A DNA stretch of 64,000 nt from Allolobophora icterica (GCA_963556255.1 OY744606.1:79227641-79291640), one strand, 5' to 3'; shown: positions 42,327 to 53,796, numbered from the stretch's first letter. Program-made: numbers and translations. The notes: generated by a model not told the origin, from the letters alone.

Positions 42327-42368
42327 TTATAGGCGGTTATTTCACTTAAAACAGGTGTGTAGCTATTT
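42327..42368 (-). promoter_or_regulatory. Class II promoter-like pair, reverse strand
   Basis: Minus strand: AAAATAGCTACACACC, then TGTTTTAAG, then CCTATAAG. It points toward the SINE-like body at 42145-42245; no hairpin seen. Confidence 0.4.
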
Positions 42369-42474
42369 TGCAGTTAGCAATGTTCGTTTACGACTCAGCT
42401 TAAGAGACGCACCTAGCACTAGCACTATAATTATCAATGTGCTTAAAAGATTCAAGTTCTTCTCATTCGCACAC

Positions 42475-42713
<239 letters not shown>

Positions 42714-42951
42714 GTGAAGAAAATTATTGTGCATTTATTAAGCGCCACTTTGTAATACCCATGGAGCTGTTCAATTTTGAGTAAAGGAATTATTTTTGAA
42801 CTGTTCTTTCCCTTCGTGTTACACAGTAAAATTGGTATATCGTAGTCTATTATAGCCGTTTAACTAGGTCTCATGATTATAATAGCATTAGGTCATTACT
42901 TGTAAAGGTGGTAAGGGTGAACCCTAAACTAAAAAGATAAAGATTCCCATT

Positions 42952-42990
42952 CTTATATAGCGTACGTTTAAACATTTTAAAGGTGTCGCA
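42952..42990 (-). promoter_or_regulatory. Class I promoter-like pair, reverse strand
   Basis: Minus strand: GCGACACCTTTAAAATG then CGCTATATAAG; left edge of core copy 6. Confidence 0.5.
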
Positions 42991-43482
42991 AGAGAACACT
43001 ATCCAAACGGCTACCGTGGGGGATGCAGATTAGGTAAAAAGCGCTCTCAGCAATCGGCTACTGTGTCTGTACTGGGATTGCCAACGAACACATATGCGCG
43101 ACAGATTTCAGCTCTGGAGCTATGGGCCCCAGAGGCGCTGTAGAAGTTGGTCTGCCATCTGGTACGTTTTAAGTACGCCTTCTTCCTTTGTGGTGCTTCT
43201 CTTCCCTGCCATGACCCTGGAGATTCCGTTGCTCCGGTCTGTGTGGTTCACAGAAATGCATTGCAACATAACAGCTCCCATGTCTTCTATTGTCTCTGGT
43301 CTTCTGGCAACCGAAAAACCCCTCTGACTTGCCTCAGCGCTCTTGAATAAGCTGGTGCCCTGCACTCACCTTTAGAGTAACATTTAGAAGTAGGCTACTA
43401 CAATTTAGGACTTCGATTACGATGACGATTTTACGATTTAACTGAGATAAGGTTAAGTTGACGTAGAAGCCTGTTTATAGAC
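42991..43482. repeat. Conserved core (copy 6), right promoter lost
   Basis: Standard landmarks up to GACGTAGAAGCCTG, then cut off by the (GTCTT)n tail of an RTE-like fragment where the plus-strand promoter pair should lie. Confidence 0.6.
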
Positions 43483-43484
43483 AG

Positions 43485-43885
43485 TGTCTTGTCTTGTCTT
43501 GTCTTGTCTTGTCTTGTCTTGTCTTGTCTTGTCTTGTCTTGTCTTTAGCCGTCTTCGATCCGAAGGTTGGCCGCACTATGAACCATTCGTCTCCAGATAT
43601 TTCGATCTTTTACTGAACTCAATAATTGAGCCACTGTCAAACCTGTCCAAGACCTTACGTTCTCCATCTAAGTTATTCGCGCTCTTCCACGTGCTCGTGA
43701 CCCAGCAGTTGTGCCTTGCATTATTTCTCTTTCCAAACAGTCTCCATTTTTTCTCATAATGTGACCAAAGTATTTCAACTTTCTTGTTTTTATGCTACAT
43801 AGCATCTGACGTTCTATGCCAAGTTGTTCCAATACCCATTCGTTGGTTTTCTTTGCCACCCAAGACTGCCTTAGTCCTTTCATTT
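43485..43885 (-). pseudogene. RTE/Jockey-group LINE 3' fragment, reverse strand
   Basis: On the minus strand, a frame from 43883 reads KTNEWVLEQLGIERQMLCS, KYFGHIMRKNGDC and EREIMQG, the C-terminal part of a LINE protein also seen at 61750-62319. It is frameshifted near 43670; later residues RSWTGLTVAQLL and WRRMVHSAA are readable in another frame. The 3' tail is (AAGAC)n, 43485-43546. Confidence 0.75.
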
Positions 43886-43939
43886 TAAATCCATTATTTT
43901 GTCCTCAATTCATCAGATCCTTTAATGGTCCATCCTTCG

Positions 43940-44245
43940 CAACCAACTTACATTGTTTTTGCTGTTTTATAACATATATTTATATCATGTTGCTTTATAA
44001 CACACGCTCGCACACACGCATATTAATAATTTTGATATTGTATCAAATAATTTAGGGATGCGAGAAGACATCATACCAATGGCTGCCTCTCAAGCTAGCG
44101 TCAGAGACAGTTCTTCTCCGCTCGTCTCATCATCATCTTCCATCTTAGCAACGCTGCAACAGACTAAGTCGTCCAACGAAGATTCCAATAGTTTGTACAT
44201 ATATATAGAGAGAATGGCAGTTGACCGAAACCCGCACAGTGGACA
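43940..44245. other. No gene recognised; repeat edge shared with 8230-8360
   Basis: GTTTTATAACATATATTTATA ... TTTGATATTGTATC is shared with 8230-8350 and in part with 27020-27070. 44080-44245 holds no recognised feature before the LTR element. Confidence 0.5.
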
Positions 44246-44250
44246 ACTGT

Positions 44251-44682
44251 TGTCGCGGTCGACTCCTTCGATCGCAACGACGAACCAACGAAGGAACTAT
44301 TAAAAGATCTTTAATTAAAAATAAAGTCGATTAAGTGTAAAGTAAGTCAACTCGTCTATCAAATATCACAATCGTAGACAGCACACAGGTTGGCTGGTCT
44401 CGATTGAACGTCCTACGATCAATGTTTCAACGTTTACAAATCTTCGTCAAAAGGCCCTTAATGTACAGCAGGTCTATCTTATATAGAGTTCTCCCGGATT
44501 CCAGAACGTTCTGTGACGTCACTGTACTTTTCCCTGGAAAGTCCTACTGAACACGTATATCCTTGTTGCATGCACCGAATTAATGTTGACAGCTTGCTGC
44601 AGAATTTTCCGTGCGTTGTAAACAAGCTTGTTGACGCGTCGGTTTTCTTCCCTTGATGCATGCACCCGCGTAGACCGCGACA
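44251..44682 (-). repeat. 3' LTR
   Basis: 432 bp. On the minus strand a TATA box CTATATAAG lies at about 44484-44476. The ends form an 8-bp inverted repeat TGTCGCGG/CCGCGACA. Confidence 0.93.
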
Positions 44683-44877
44683 TTCCCTCCGCCCTCAGAT
44701 GATGACACGTCTTCAGCACCATCTCGAACGGGTCATCACGATCAAGCCGGGCCTCCAGACTCCATCTCGACACAGCATACACAAACAAAACAAAACACAT
44801 CAGTTAGTCAATTTATCTATACAATTTGCGGGCTCGATCCTTGTGTGTCGGGCCATTTCCCCCCTTCACCATCCGAG

Positions 44878-47800
44878 TCACAACCGAGAGAGGAAATCAG
44901 CCACCGTGTTCTGACGTCCAGGACGATATCGAAAGTCCACGTTAAACTCTTGCAATGCTAACGCCCAACGAGTCAGTTTCGCACTCTTAGGGCTTGCATC
45001 TGTGAGATAAGACAAAGGATTATGATCTGAATAAATGATTATCTTTGATAAGAATATCCATGACTTGAATCGTTTAAGTGCCCAAATTACTGCGAAAGCC
45101 TCTCTCTCAATTGTAGACCAATGCATCTGTGTATCTGTAAGTTTAAGGCTAGCAAAAGCAATTGGTTTTTCTTGACCTTCTTCGGTCCACTGAAACAAGC
45201 AACACCCGACCGCGGTGGCACTTGCGTCAACACTTAAACCAAATTCCTTAGTGAAATCAATGGTATGCAACTGTGTAGCTTTACTGAGATCATCCTTTAA
45301 CTTATCTAGTGCTTCTTGATGCTTTTGCTCCCAAGGCACCTTCGTAGGTATGTTATCTCGTGTCAAATCAGTTATTATCCGTGCTTTTTCAGCTAAAGCA
45401 GGTATAAAACTTCGAAAGTAACTGAAAAAACCCATAACCTTTCTAACTTCTTTCTTTGTTGTTGGAGGATGGATATCATTGATCGTAGCGATCTTACCTG
45501 GATCAGGTTCAATACAACCTGACCCTACTATATGGCCAACAAACTTTATTTTGTTTTGTGCAAAATTACATTTTCTTAAATTCAAAGTGAGTCCTGCTTC
45601 CTCAATAGTTTGCAAGAATTTCTCTAGATGTTCTAAATGGTCATTCCAATTCATTGAAACCACTGCCATATCATCGACGAATGGTTCGGTAAAACTTCGC
45701 ACTGGATGTAAAACTTGGGTCATAGCACGAATAAAGGTATTGCTAGCGGACTTGAGTCCAAACGGCATCCTTGTGAACTCAAAAAGTCCTGCATCACATA
45801 CGAATGCCGTAAGCCATCGATGTTCTTTCCGAACTGGAATTTGCCAATACCCCGATTTCGCGTCAAAAACACTAATAAACTTTGCCCGTCCCACCTTTTG
45901 TAAGACGTCAGCAATGTCTGGGGTCGGGTAACAATCACCTAGAGAATATTTGTTAACATGGCGATAATCAATTGCCAATCGAACGCCATTTTGACCTTTG
46001 GGTCCCTTTAAAACGCAAACTACCGGACTGGCCATTTCACTTTTCGATGGTCGAATGATGTCTAATGCCAACATTTCTTCTATCTGGCGTTGTACTTCAG
46101 GTTTAAGTAGCTCAGGTACTTTATATGCCCTTAAACGCTTAGGAGTGAAATCATGAGTTATCTTAATCTCATGTTCTAATACTGGACAATACCCAGGTTT
46201 ATCCACAAATACTGCCGAGTGCCGATCCAAAACCTCAAAAAGTTGCTTCTGTTCCTCTTGCGAAAGATGCGCTATAATCAGAGGATCAATTCGCTTACTC
46301 GGGCTTATTTGTTCACGTTCTTCCTGATCTACAACCTCTACTATACCAAATTCTTCATCTTGATCAACAATTACTGAACAGCTATTGATCATCGCTTGTT
46401 CGAGTCGTTCATGGTATCGCTTGATCTTATTTGCGTGTAAATGTCTTTGTTTTCCCTCTATTTCTACTATATAAGAATATGGGGATTTAACCTTGACTAC
46501 GGTAGCAGGTCCTTGCCATCGACTATAAAATTTAGAACTACCAAAATCTGGTGCTAATACTGCTACTTTATCTCCAACTTCGTATTTTCTGTCAGTACTA
46601 CGCAAGTTATAATAATCTGCATACCGCTTTGTTTCTATATCACTATAGTAATCTGCATAAACTTTCGCGAATTCGAGGTTTTCCTTCAGTGATTGGAGAT
46701 ACTCTTCGGGTGATTTACCTAAGTTAAGAGGTACTTTTCGTTCGCCAGCCCACGATTCCTTCAACACACTAAGTGGACCCCGAGGAAGAGTTCCATAAAC
46801 CATAGTGAATGGCGAAATATGAGTCGTGCCTGAAGGTTTTTCTCTAAGGCTCCACAGAACAAACGGTAACAATTGGTGCCATCCACGAGGATCAGATTGA
46901 GCAAGCTTAAAGATCATGGTTTTCAAGCTTTGGTTGCATCTTTCAACCAATCCAGCTGCCTCAGGATGTCCAGGGGTATTAAATCTGGGACTACAACCCA
47001 TTCGCCGCAAGAATTCTTTCGTCAAACGACTGGTAAAGTTGGTACCACAATCAGAACTGATGATCCTTGGAATAGAAAAAGTTGTAAAAACTTGCAACAG
47101 AGCTTCACAAACTCCCTTTGCATTCAGCGATCTAAGAGGATACGCCATCGGCCAACGAGAAAATTTGTCCACCAGAACCAAAGCATAATTGTACTGGGGT
47201 TTCGATTTGTTGGATTCTCCAGTCACTACCATAGGGCCAATACAATCCATATTTAGATGGTTAAAACAGAGTTCATCCGCCCTCGGAATAGGAGTGATCG
47301 GGACTCGATCTGCAACTTTAACTGGAGTTCTTAGTTGACAAATTTGACAAGACGCACAATATTCGCGAATCCTCTCATCCATTCTTGGAAACCAAAAGTT
47401 TAATTTGATCCTGGCTCTCGTTGCCTTAAAAGCCATGTGCCCAGCACATGGGGCATCGTGTGCTACTCGCAAGACAACCTCGATTCTATCTTCCGGTAAA
47501 CATAATTGATTAACCTTATGTCCCATAATTTCCCCTTTGTGGTACAGGAGGTTATTATCTATAAAGAAATTATTTTTATTCTGTCTCGCTTGTTGCCAGC
47601 AAGATATAAGATTGTGACAATTCTGTTGCTCACGCAATAAAGTATCATTATTCGCTACTCCCTCATCAGACTTGAACTCTGTTGACTCAACATCAAGAAA
47701 ATTATCTGAATCATCAACTAGTTGCTCCTGAGAATATTCATTCACTTCTGACGGCAAGGATTCGTTGCTGTTACTTTTCTCGATATTAACTTCTAAGTTA

Positions 47801-49836
47801 TCTTCTTCTGCCCCTTTATTTATTTGTACACATCGATCTACGCCAGCTACCATCACTACATATTGCGAACTATCCCTTAATAGGTCCACAACATGGGGTG
47901 TCAAAATAACCCGTTCATTTAGTTTAGGGACTGCAGCGAACATGACGCACAAAGATGGCGCAATGTTTGTCGTTCCTTCCATTGAATTAGCTAATTTCAT
48001 TTGTAGGTATACTACATCTGCCTTACATCCTTCTCCCTGAAAACCAATTATATTAATCCGTTTAATCACGGGTAAGTTTAGTGACTCAATTAATTTCTTA
48101 TCAATACAACAAATTTCTGCTCCTGAATCAGATAATGCTGGCTGAGAAGGGAGATCTTCAATCTGTACATTGATATACGACCTCTCGTGTAATCCATCAA
48201 TACTATTCTCGTATACCCTTACAGCAGTTTCCAACCCTATTGGTTTAGAATTATCCAATAAATTCCCTTGCTTTACCTGTTCAGGTATCTCATGCAACAC
48301 GTTGACCTTCTCAACAAATAAGTCGGTCACTTCTTCAGTTGGGTTCCCAGATATACAAGTACTCACTTTTTTAGAACTTGGTTTGGTCTGGCACTCCCTT
48401 GCCATATGACCCTTCTGATGACATAGGAAACAGAGACCCTTTACCTTGGCCTCCTCCTGAGACACCCTCGCACCTATCTTGGCTTCACCCCTTATTTCCG
48501 GTTTGGGAGACTTGGGTTGAGCTGTCTGGTTATTGACTTGAACATGTGGTTGACCTCTCGTCCAATTGTTATACTTCGGTGTCGGATGACTACGGCATAC
48601 TAAGTCATTCCCACCATCATGCGACGCTACATAAATGTCAGCCGCATTAGCTATGTCTTCACAGCTCAACCACTCCTCTTTTTCTTGGGCCAAGATATAA
48701 TCTAAACAAGCCTTCGACAAGGACTCCTTAATCCGATCCGCAACCAATAAACTTACAAGTTTATCAAACTCATCAGTTATCTTTCTACTTTTCAAATAAT
48801 ACATAAGAGCCACACGCAATTTGGATGAATAGATCGTAAATGATTCGTCCGATGCTTTGTGCAACGACCAAAATCGGGCTCTAAGATTTGAAGGGCTTAT
48901 CTTAAACTCCCGTAGCAAAAACTCCTTCAGGAATTTGTAGTCATGGAGCTGTGCCTCAGTAAGGCGCATGGTTAATGCCTTAGCTCTTTCACTTAAAATG
49001 GCTAGCAATAATTTTGCTCTAACATCTTCATCCACCTCATACACATTAAACAAACCATCCAAGTGATCAAAGAAACCTGGAATTTCTATAGGGTCGGAAG
49101 GAAATTTCCAAAGAATATTCTTGAGGGCATCACTATAACGCTTAGTACGACTTGCTAAAGAATCTCTAACATTTCGTTCTTCCTGCTTTTCCTTCCTCTC
49201 CCTTTCTTCTTTCTCTTTCCGTTCCTTCTTTTCTCTTTCTTCTTTCTCTTTCCGTTCCTTCTTTTCTTCCTCTCTCCTCTTTTCCTCCCTTTCTTCCTTC
49301 TCCTTCCGTTCCTCCCTCTCTCTTTCTTCCTTCTCCTTCCGTTCCTCCCTCTCTCTCTCTTCCTTCTCCTTCCGTTCCTCCCTTTCTCTTTCTTCCTTCT
49401 CCCTTTGTTCTTTCTTTTCTTCCTCTCTCCTCCTTTCCTCCCTTTCTTCCTTCTCCTTCCGTTCCTCCCTCTCTCTTTCTTCCTTCTCCCTTTGTTCTTT
49501 CTTTTCTTCCTCTCTCCTCCTTTCCTCCCTTTCTTCCTTCTCCTTCCGTTCCTCCCTTTCTCTTTCTTCCTTCTCCCTTTGTTCTTCATATTTACGGATT
49601 TCGAACTCCAGACGGCGCTTCTGCAGCTCGTAATCCACTCCTGTTGGAGATATTGGACTACCCTTAAATTCCTCTTCCTCTTTTCCAATCTCCATGGCCC
49701 ATTCTTCCATTAATTGATTTCGATCCCATGACATAACATCATCTTCGTCCCTTCCTGCCTTCATAAGATACACCCTAAGGCGCTCAGACGACATTTTGCG
49801 AATATTCGCTTGCATCTCTGTTGTCAACGCTTCCAT
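44878..49836 (-). CDS. Gag-Pol polyprotein with integrase before RT (Gmr1 order)
   Basis: 1652 residues from ATG 49836. About 73-228 is an extreme Glu/Arg/Lys repeat, probably a long charged helix or coiled coil. A Gag capsid-like domain (ALKNILWKFPSDP, FLREFKISPSNLR) follows at roughly 235-430. The zinc knuckle CFLCHQKGHMAREC is near 462-476. The protease motif is DSGA near 566. Integrase is at about 785-1080: H..H..C..C zinc site ending CASCQIC, then catalytic D of NMDCIG, D of SDCGTN and E of GLVERCNQ. RT follows at about 1230-1450 with FVDD near 1388. RNase H ends the protein (SVDASATAVG, YSDHNP, VADFLSRL). Standard Gypsy order is PR-RT-RH-IN; this one is PR-IN-RT-RH, as reported for Gmr1 of Atlantic cod. 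No frameshift separates Gag from Pol. All catalytic residues I can check are present. Confidence 0.92.
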   Translation of the reverse strand: MEALTTEMQANIRKMSSERLRVYLMKAGRDEDDVMSWDRNQLMEEWAMEIGKEEEEFKGSPISPTGVDYELQKRRLEFEIRKYEEQREKEEREREERKEKEEREERRREEEKKEQREKEEREREERKEKEEREERRREEEKKEQREKEEREREERKEKEEREREERKEKEEREREERKEKEEREEKRREEEKKERKEKEEREKKERKEKEERERKEKQEERNVRDSLASRTKRYSDALKNILWKFPSDPIEIPGFFDHLDGLFNVYEVDEDVRAKLLLAILSERAKALTMRLTEAQLHDYKFLKEFLLREFKISPSNLRARFWSLHKASDESFTIYSSKLRVALMYYLKSRKITDEFDKLVSLLVADRIKESLSKACLDYILAQEKEEWLSCEDIANAADIYVASHDGGNDLVCRSHPTPKYNNWTRGQPHVQVNNQTAQPKSPKPEIRGEAKIGARVSQEEAKVKGLCFLCHQKGHMARECQTKPSSKKVSTCISGNPTEEVTDLFVEKVNVLHEIPEQVKQGNLLDNSKPIGLETAVRVYENSIDGLHERSYINVQIEDLPSQPALSDSGAEICCIDKKLIESLNLPVIKRINIIGFQGEGCKADVVYLQMKLANSMEGTTNIAPSLCVMFAAVPKLNERVILTPHVVDLLRDSSQYVVMVAGVDRCVQINKGAEEDNLEVNIEKSNSNESLPSEVNEYSQEQLVDDSDNFLDVESTEFKSDEGVANNDTLLREQQNCHNLISCWQQARQNKNNFFIDNNLLYHKGEIMGHKVNQLCLPEDRIEVVLRVAHDAPCAGHMAFKATRARIKLNFWFPRMDERIREYCASCQICQLRTPVKVADRVPITPIPRADELCFNHLNMDCIGPMVVTGESNKSKPQYNYALVLVDKFSRWPMAYPLRSLNAKGVCEALLQVFTTFSIPRIISSDCGTNFTSRLTKEFLRRMGCSPRFNTPGHPEAAGLVERCNQSLKTMIFKLAQSDPRGWHQLLPFVLWSLREKPSGTTHISPFTMVYGTLPRGPLSVLKESWAGERKVPLNLGKSPEEYLQSLKENLEFAKVYADYYSDIETKRYADYYNLRSTDRKYEVGDKVAVLAPDFGSSKFYSRWQGPATVVKVKSPYSYIVEIEGKQRHLHANKIKRYHERLEQAMINSCSVIVDQDEEFGIVEVVDQEEREQISPSKRIDPLIIAHLSQEEQKQLFEVLDRHSAVFVDKPGYCPVLEHEIKITHDFTPKRLRAYKVPELLKPEVQRQIEEMLALDIIRPSKSEMASPVVCVLKGPKGQNGVRLAIDYRHVNKYSLGDCYPTPDIADVLQKVGRAKFISVFDAKSGYWQIPVRKEHRWLTAFVCDAGLFEFTRMPFGLKSASNTFIRAMTQVLHPVRSFTEPFVDDMAVVSMNWNDHLEHLEKFLQTIEEAGLTLNLRKCNFAQNKIKFVGHIVGSGCIEPDPGKIATINDIHPPTTKKEVRKVMGFFSYFRSFIPALAEKARIITDLTRDNIPTKVPWEQKHQEALDKLKDDLSKATQLHTIDFTKEFGLSVDASATAVGCCLFQWTEEGQEKPIAFASLKLTDTQMHWSTIEREAFAVIWALKRFKSWIFLSKIIIYSDHNPLSYLTDASPKSAKLTRWALALQEFNVDFRYRPGRQNTVADFLSRL

Positions 49837-50361
49837 TTTTACAAACAGTCAGTCAACAACAATCAACAAAAAAAAACAGACACCACGCGGCAAACCCGCC
49901 ACACAAAAGGAAAATTCCACAACCCAAAGTGCAACTATTCAGTATCCAAAGAAGTACACTCGCCAAGTACGCAAAAACTATACAAGCTCACGCAAGTCTG
50001 GCCTCGATCACAACAATGGATCAAATTTCAAAGAAATAATCAGCAGATATTGAAAGAGAAATAATGGCTGCCTCCCACTCGGCTGCAACTCCACTCTCTT
50101 TTCTCCTTCTCAGCCACGACAACACCTAGGATCTTACCCGTATGTTGACTGCTGTCTTCTGCTGTCTCAGCCGAACGACGCACTTCGTCCGTCCGACTGT
50201 CGTATGCCGATTCACCCGTCTCCCACGGTAGAAAGGCGTCTCGATCCGCTCGCTGTCTGGAACAGACCGTCTCTTGATCCTCCGGGTTGACTCCTTCCTC
50301 CGCCGGCTCGCGTCTTCTTCACCGGATCCAACACCGATGATCCCACCGCTGCCACCAATAA

Positions 50362-50793
50362 TGTCGCGGTCGACTCCTTCGATCGCAACGACGAACCAAC
50401 GAAGGAACTATTAAAAGATCTTTAATTAAAAATAAAGTCGATTAAGTGTAAAGTAAGTCAACTCGTCTATCAAATATCACAATCGTAGACAGCACACAGG
50501 TTGGCTGGTCTCGATTGAACGTCCTACGATCAATGTTTCAACGTTTACAAATCTTCGTCAAAAGGCCCTTAATGTACAGCAGGTCTATCTTATATAGAGT
50601 TCTCCCGGATTCCAGAACGTTCTGTGACGTCACTGTACTTTTCCCTGGAAAGTCCTACTGAACACGTATATCCTTGTTGCATGCACCGAATTAATGTTGA
50701 CAGCTTGCTGCAGAATTTTCCGTGCGTTGTAAACAAGCTTGTTGACGCGTCGGTTTTCTTCCCTTGATGCATGCACCCGCGTAGACCGCGACA
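50362..50793 (-). repeat. 5' LTR
   Basis: 432 bp, same sequence as 44251-44682 by eye. It would drive minus-strand transcription from a TATA box at about 50595-50587. Confidence 0.93.
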
Positions 50794-50799
50794 ACTGTC

Positions 50800-51373
50800 A
50801 TGCACGATTTCAGGAAAAAGAAACAAACAACATTGCATAGCTAATATAAATGATGACATAACATCACTTGGAGTTACTTTCAGAGACGCAATGGATATGA
50901 AATTATGACCGAGGACAATGGAGATCAGTTATTCGTACCCATCGCCGTCGAATGACTAGCTAGTCCGTATTTGTGCGTGTGTGCTTGTTTGTTGCGTGCG
51001 TGTGTGCGTGTGTGGGGGGTGTGCTTGTGTGAGTCGGTGCGTGTGTGCGTGTGTTAATCTGCTTACATCCGTCATTGCGTTAATGATGATTGTAATGGTC
51101 TTGTGACCACTGATGCTCTATAATGTTGCTAACCTGCCTGTATCGTCATGTATTGGCTCTGATGTTATTTCTTGGAGGTTCCTTCCAAGCGGACAATAGT
51201 CTCTTCTGAAACTTCCAATTGTATCCCACCTAGTTGTCACACGCATTTGTCCTTTTAAAATGCAATCATCATTTGCTTTTTGTGTGTTCATTTGCTATTC
51301 TCTGTTCCAATCGACTCGTGATGAGATGCAATACAGAATTATGTTATGTTATGTAATGTAATGTTATTCCACA
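50800..51373. other. No gene recognised
   Basis: A GTGTGTGCGTG-rich stretch at 50970-51055, then ordinary AT-rich sequence and short (ATGTT)-type repeats before the hairpin at 51374. Confidence 0.4.
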
Positions 51374-51412
51374 GTTTAACGTCGTCTTTCGACGTCAATG
51401 GCCGTTGACGAC
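51374..51412 (-). repeat. Hairpin element, GTCGTC/GACGAC stem, reverse strand
   Basis: Minus strand: GTCGTCAACGGCC ... ACGTCGAAAGACGAC, then GTTAAAC. The 6-bp outer stem is perfect. Confidence 0.55.
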
Positions 51413-51803
51413 AATTCAGAAATAACTTACAATTAAAAGAAAACGAGAAACTTCAAAATTCAAAGAAATTAAAACGAAGATTAAAATGAAACTCGGTGTA
51501 AGACTGGATTGCACTGAATTACATTGTATTAGATTAGACTAGCTTCGATCATATAATGTTAGATTATATTATATTATATTGGATAGATTAGACTGAAGTG
51601 GATGAGATCATAATATATTGAATCAGAATGTGTGAGATTATATTGGATTTATTGTATTGATTGAATTGGATTTCATCGGATTAGATTAGCTTCTAATAGA
51701 AAAGAATGGTCTAGATTACTTTCGAATAGACTATACAAGGTAAGTGTGGAACTTTTCAATCAGCGCATTTTCTTTTAACAGTACATTGGATAACGTAGTG
51801 CTT

Positions 51804-51871
51804 TTTAGACACCATAAAAACCGTTTACAAGTATATTATATATAAGGAAACTGCGCTCATCGCTGAGTTTG
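51804..51871 (+). promoter_or_regulatory. Class I promoter-like pair with LINE insertion downstream
   Basis: TTTTAGACACCATAAAAACC and ATTATATATAAGG (51836-51847). The target duplication ATCGCTGAGTTTG (51859-51871) of the second I-type LINE starts about 12 bp past TATA. This is the second case of the same LINE entering just downstream of such a promoter. Confidence 0.5.
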
Positions 51872-52717
51872 TATATTGGAGTTCTGCCATTTGAGTTGGA
51901 TGTTCTCCGATAAAATAATGTAAATAGTTATAAATTTTGTTACCATAATGTTTATATAAAAAGAAATTAATTGACAGATTCTTATGTGCTTATCACTAAT
52001 CATCTGTTAATTTCTAAGTAATTCACTAATTTGAAATAATCCAAGAAACTATTTTCTTCGTTGTGTTATCTAACCATATAACATTTTTTTTCTGGACACT
52101 GATAATTGCTTGTTACATATAAATGGGTGATTTGTAATGTTTTAAAATGTATGGAATTCATAACCTAATGTGTGTGTGTGTTTTTTTTAATTGGATATGA
52201 TCGATGACTAGTAATATTTATAATATTATTGGTCCTTGGACAATACTGCTAAATTGGTGTGCGTGCGTGCGTGTGTGTGTGTAAATCAATGTATGGGATC
52301 AGACATTTCAACTGATTTTGAAATAGAAATGACATTGAATAATATTGATATTATTATTGAAGCCTCTAAATAAGAACTAAGTACTTTCTATGTCAAGTTA
52401 ATATTGAATATTGAAGCAATCTGTATAAATATTAACTATTAATGTTTATATTGAACATTGTTTGTAAATATGTTATGAACGGTTCTTATGATAATGTAAA
52501 TAAATGTGAAATTCTTTAAAATAAAGAGCCAAACAAGGAAACAAACGATGAGACAATCAAAAGAAAGAAAGAAAAAAAGAAAGAAAGAAAACAGAAAGTA
52601 AGAAACTGATAAATGAAAGTTATACGAACATGAACTGAAATATATAAAAAAAACTGTAAAGACGTCAACGGTCTATGTAGCCATAAGATGTCGTTAAACT
52701 TTTGGAATAATAATAAT
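51872..52717 (+). mobile_element. I-type LINE, 3' UTR-only copy
   Basis: Starts TATATTGGAGTTCTGCC (equivalent to 17020) and ends in the hairpin 52661-52699, TTTTGGAATAATAAT. The duplication ATCGCTGAGTTTG recurs at about 52716-52728. It is nearly identical to 17020-17870, with small differences in A, GT and GAAA runs. Confidence 0.88.
52661..52699 (+). repeat. Hairpin at the 3' end of the LINE copy
   Basis: GACGTC/GATGTC outer stem, inner GGTC..AGCC; differs from the 17813 copy at the base after GGY and in GTTAAAC versus ATTAAAC. Confidence 0.7.
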
Positions 52718-52744
52718 CGCTGAGTTTGACCGCCAGTTCAAGCT

Positions 52745-53796
52745 TCACCACAGATTTGATACGGTGAGGCATGACTATCTGGCTGAACAGATGGCGGACT
52801 TACCCATTCCCGACGTTGCTTACAATTGGATCATTGCGGCCCTCCACCAACGACAACATTGCACTAAGTTTAAAGGAATTACCTCTGCGGCGATTGAAAT
52901 CAACTGCAGTATTGTCCAGGGATCAGGAACTGGTCCGATACTGTTCCTAACAGCAATATCCAAACTTAAACCTAAACATCCAACTAACCGGATACTCAAG
53001 TACGCTGACGATACCTATCTCCTGGTTCCTGCTGCCAATAGCAACCTGATAAACTCGGAAATCAGGCACATCGAGATCTGGGCTGCGAGATGTAATCTGA
53101 AGCTTAACCAAGCAAAGACCCAGGAAATGGTTGTCCGTAAGCCGAGAAGAAAACTGAATGAAAACCAGCCGATGGAGATTCCTGGTCTTTCCAGAGTCAG
53201 AATCATGAAGATCTTGGGTGTCACGCTCTCTGATGACTTCTGCTTTGACGTGCATGTTGACAATCTATGCACTGGTGCAAGACAATCAATGTATGCATTA
53301 CGGATCCTGACAACTCATGGACTACTTGGCCCCTCAATGTACGATGTGGTGACAGCTACCACAGTGGCGAGGATGACGTACGCTGCGTCCGCTTGGTGGG
53401 GTTACGTGGGGCAGAGGGGACGTGAGAGACTACAGGCAATAGTTAGGAGACTGATTAAAGCTGGTTATCTTCCTGTGGACTACCCTAGATTCGAACAATT
53501 GATCTGTACTGCTGATTCTAAACTTTTCACGACCGTCCTTACATGTCCTACACATGTGCTTCATGTGCTATTACCTCCTGTTAAGCATACGGGTTATACT
53601 TTGCGACCCCGTGTTCATAATCGGGTTCTCCCGACTGCTGACAGTCTGGCTCGTAAATCTTTCATAATTAGGATGATTTTCACCGGAATATAGGCCTTAG
53701 TACTTTAACTTGGACGTGATATACACGTGTAAACCAAAATGCGGTTAGCAGTTGGATTAATAAAGGATATACTTACTTACTTACTTACTTACTTAG
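52745..53796 (+). pseudogene. Non-LTR RT fragment with (ACTT)n tail
   Basis: Reads FDTVRHDYLAEQMADLPIP (RT motif with catalytic D), SIVQGSGTGPILFLTAISKL and KYADDTYLLVPA (YADD at about 53001-53012), then thumb and connection regions to a stop at 53693. 309 codons remain open. The 3' tail is (ACTT)n at 53771-53796. Endonuclease and N-terminal RT are absent. The same family occurs at 56940-57500. Confidence 0.8.

Larger units (their letters stand above)
44251..50793 (-). mobile_element. Complete Gmr1-like Ty3/Gypsy LTR retrotransposon
   Basis: Two 432-bp LTRs that look identical by eye, TG..CA ends (TGTCGCGG / CCGCGACA), and a 5-bp target duplication ACTGT (44246-44250 and 50794-50798). One 1652-codon ORF fills the interior on the minus strand. 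A purine-rich tract GGCGGAGGGAA abuts the 3' LTR (44693-44683). A candidate primer site TGGTGGCAGCGGTGGGA starts a few bases past the 5' LTR (about 50357 downward). Identical LTRs and an open ORF suggest a recent insertion. Confidence 0.93.

Noticed and set aside
43668..43883. Host gene on the minus strand
   Set aside because: The residues match the C-terminal region of the LINE fragment at 61750-62319 and the frame is broken; it is a LINE remnant with an (AAGAC)n tail.
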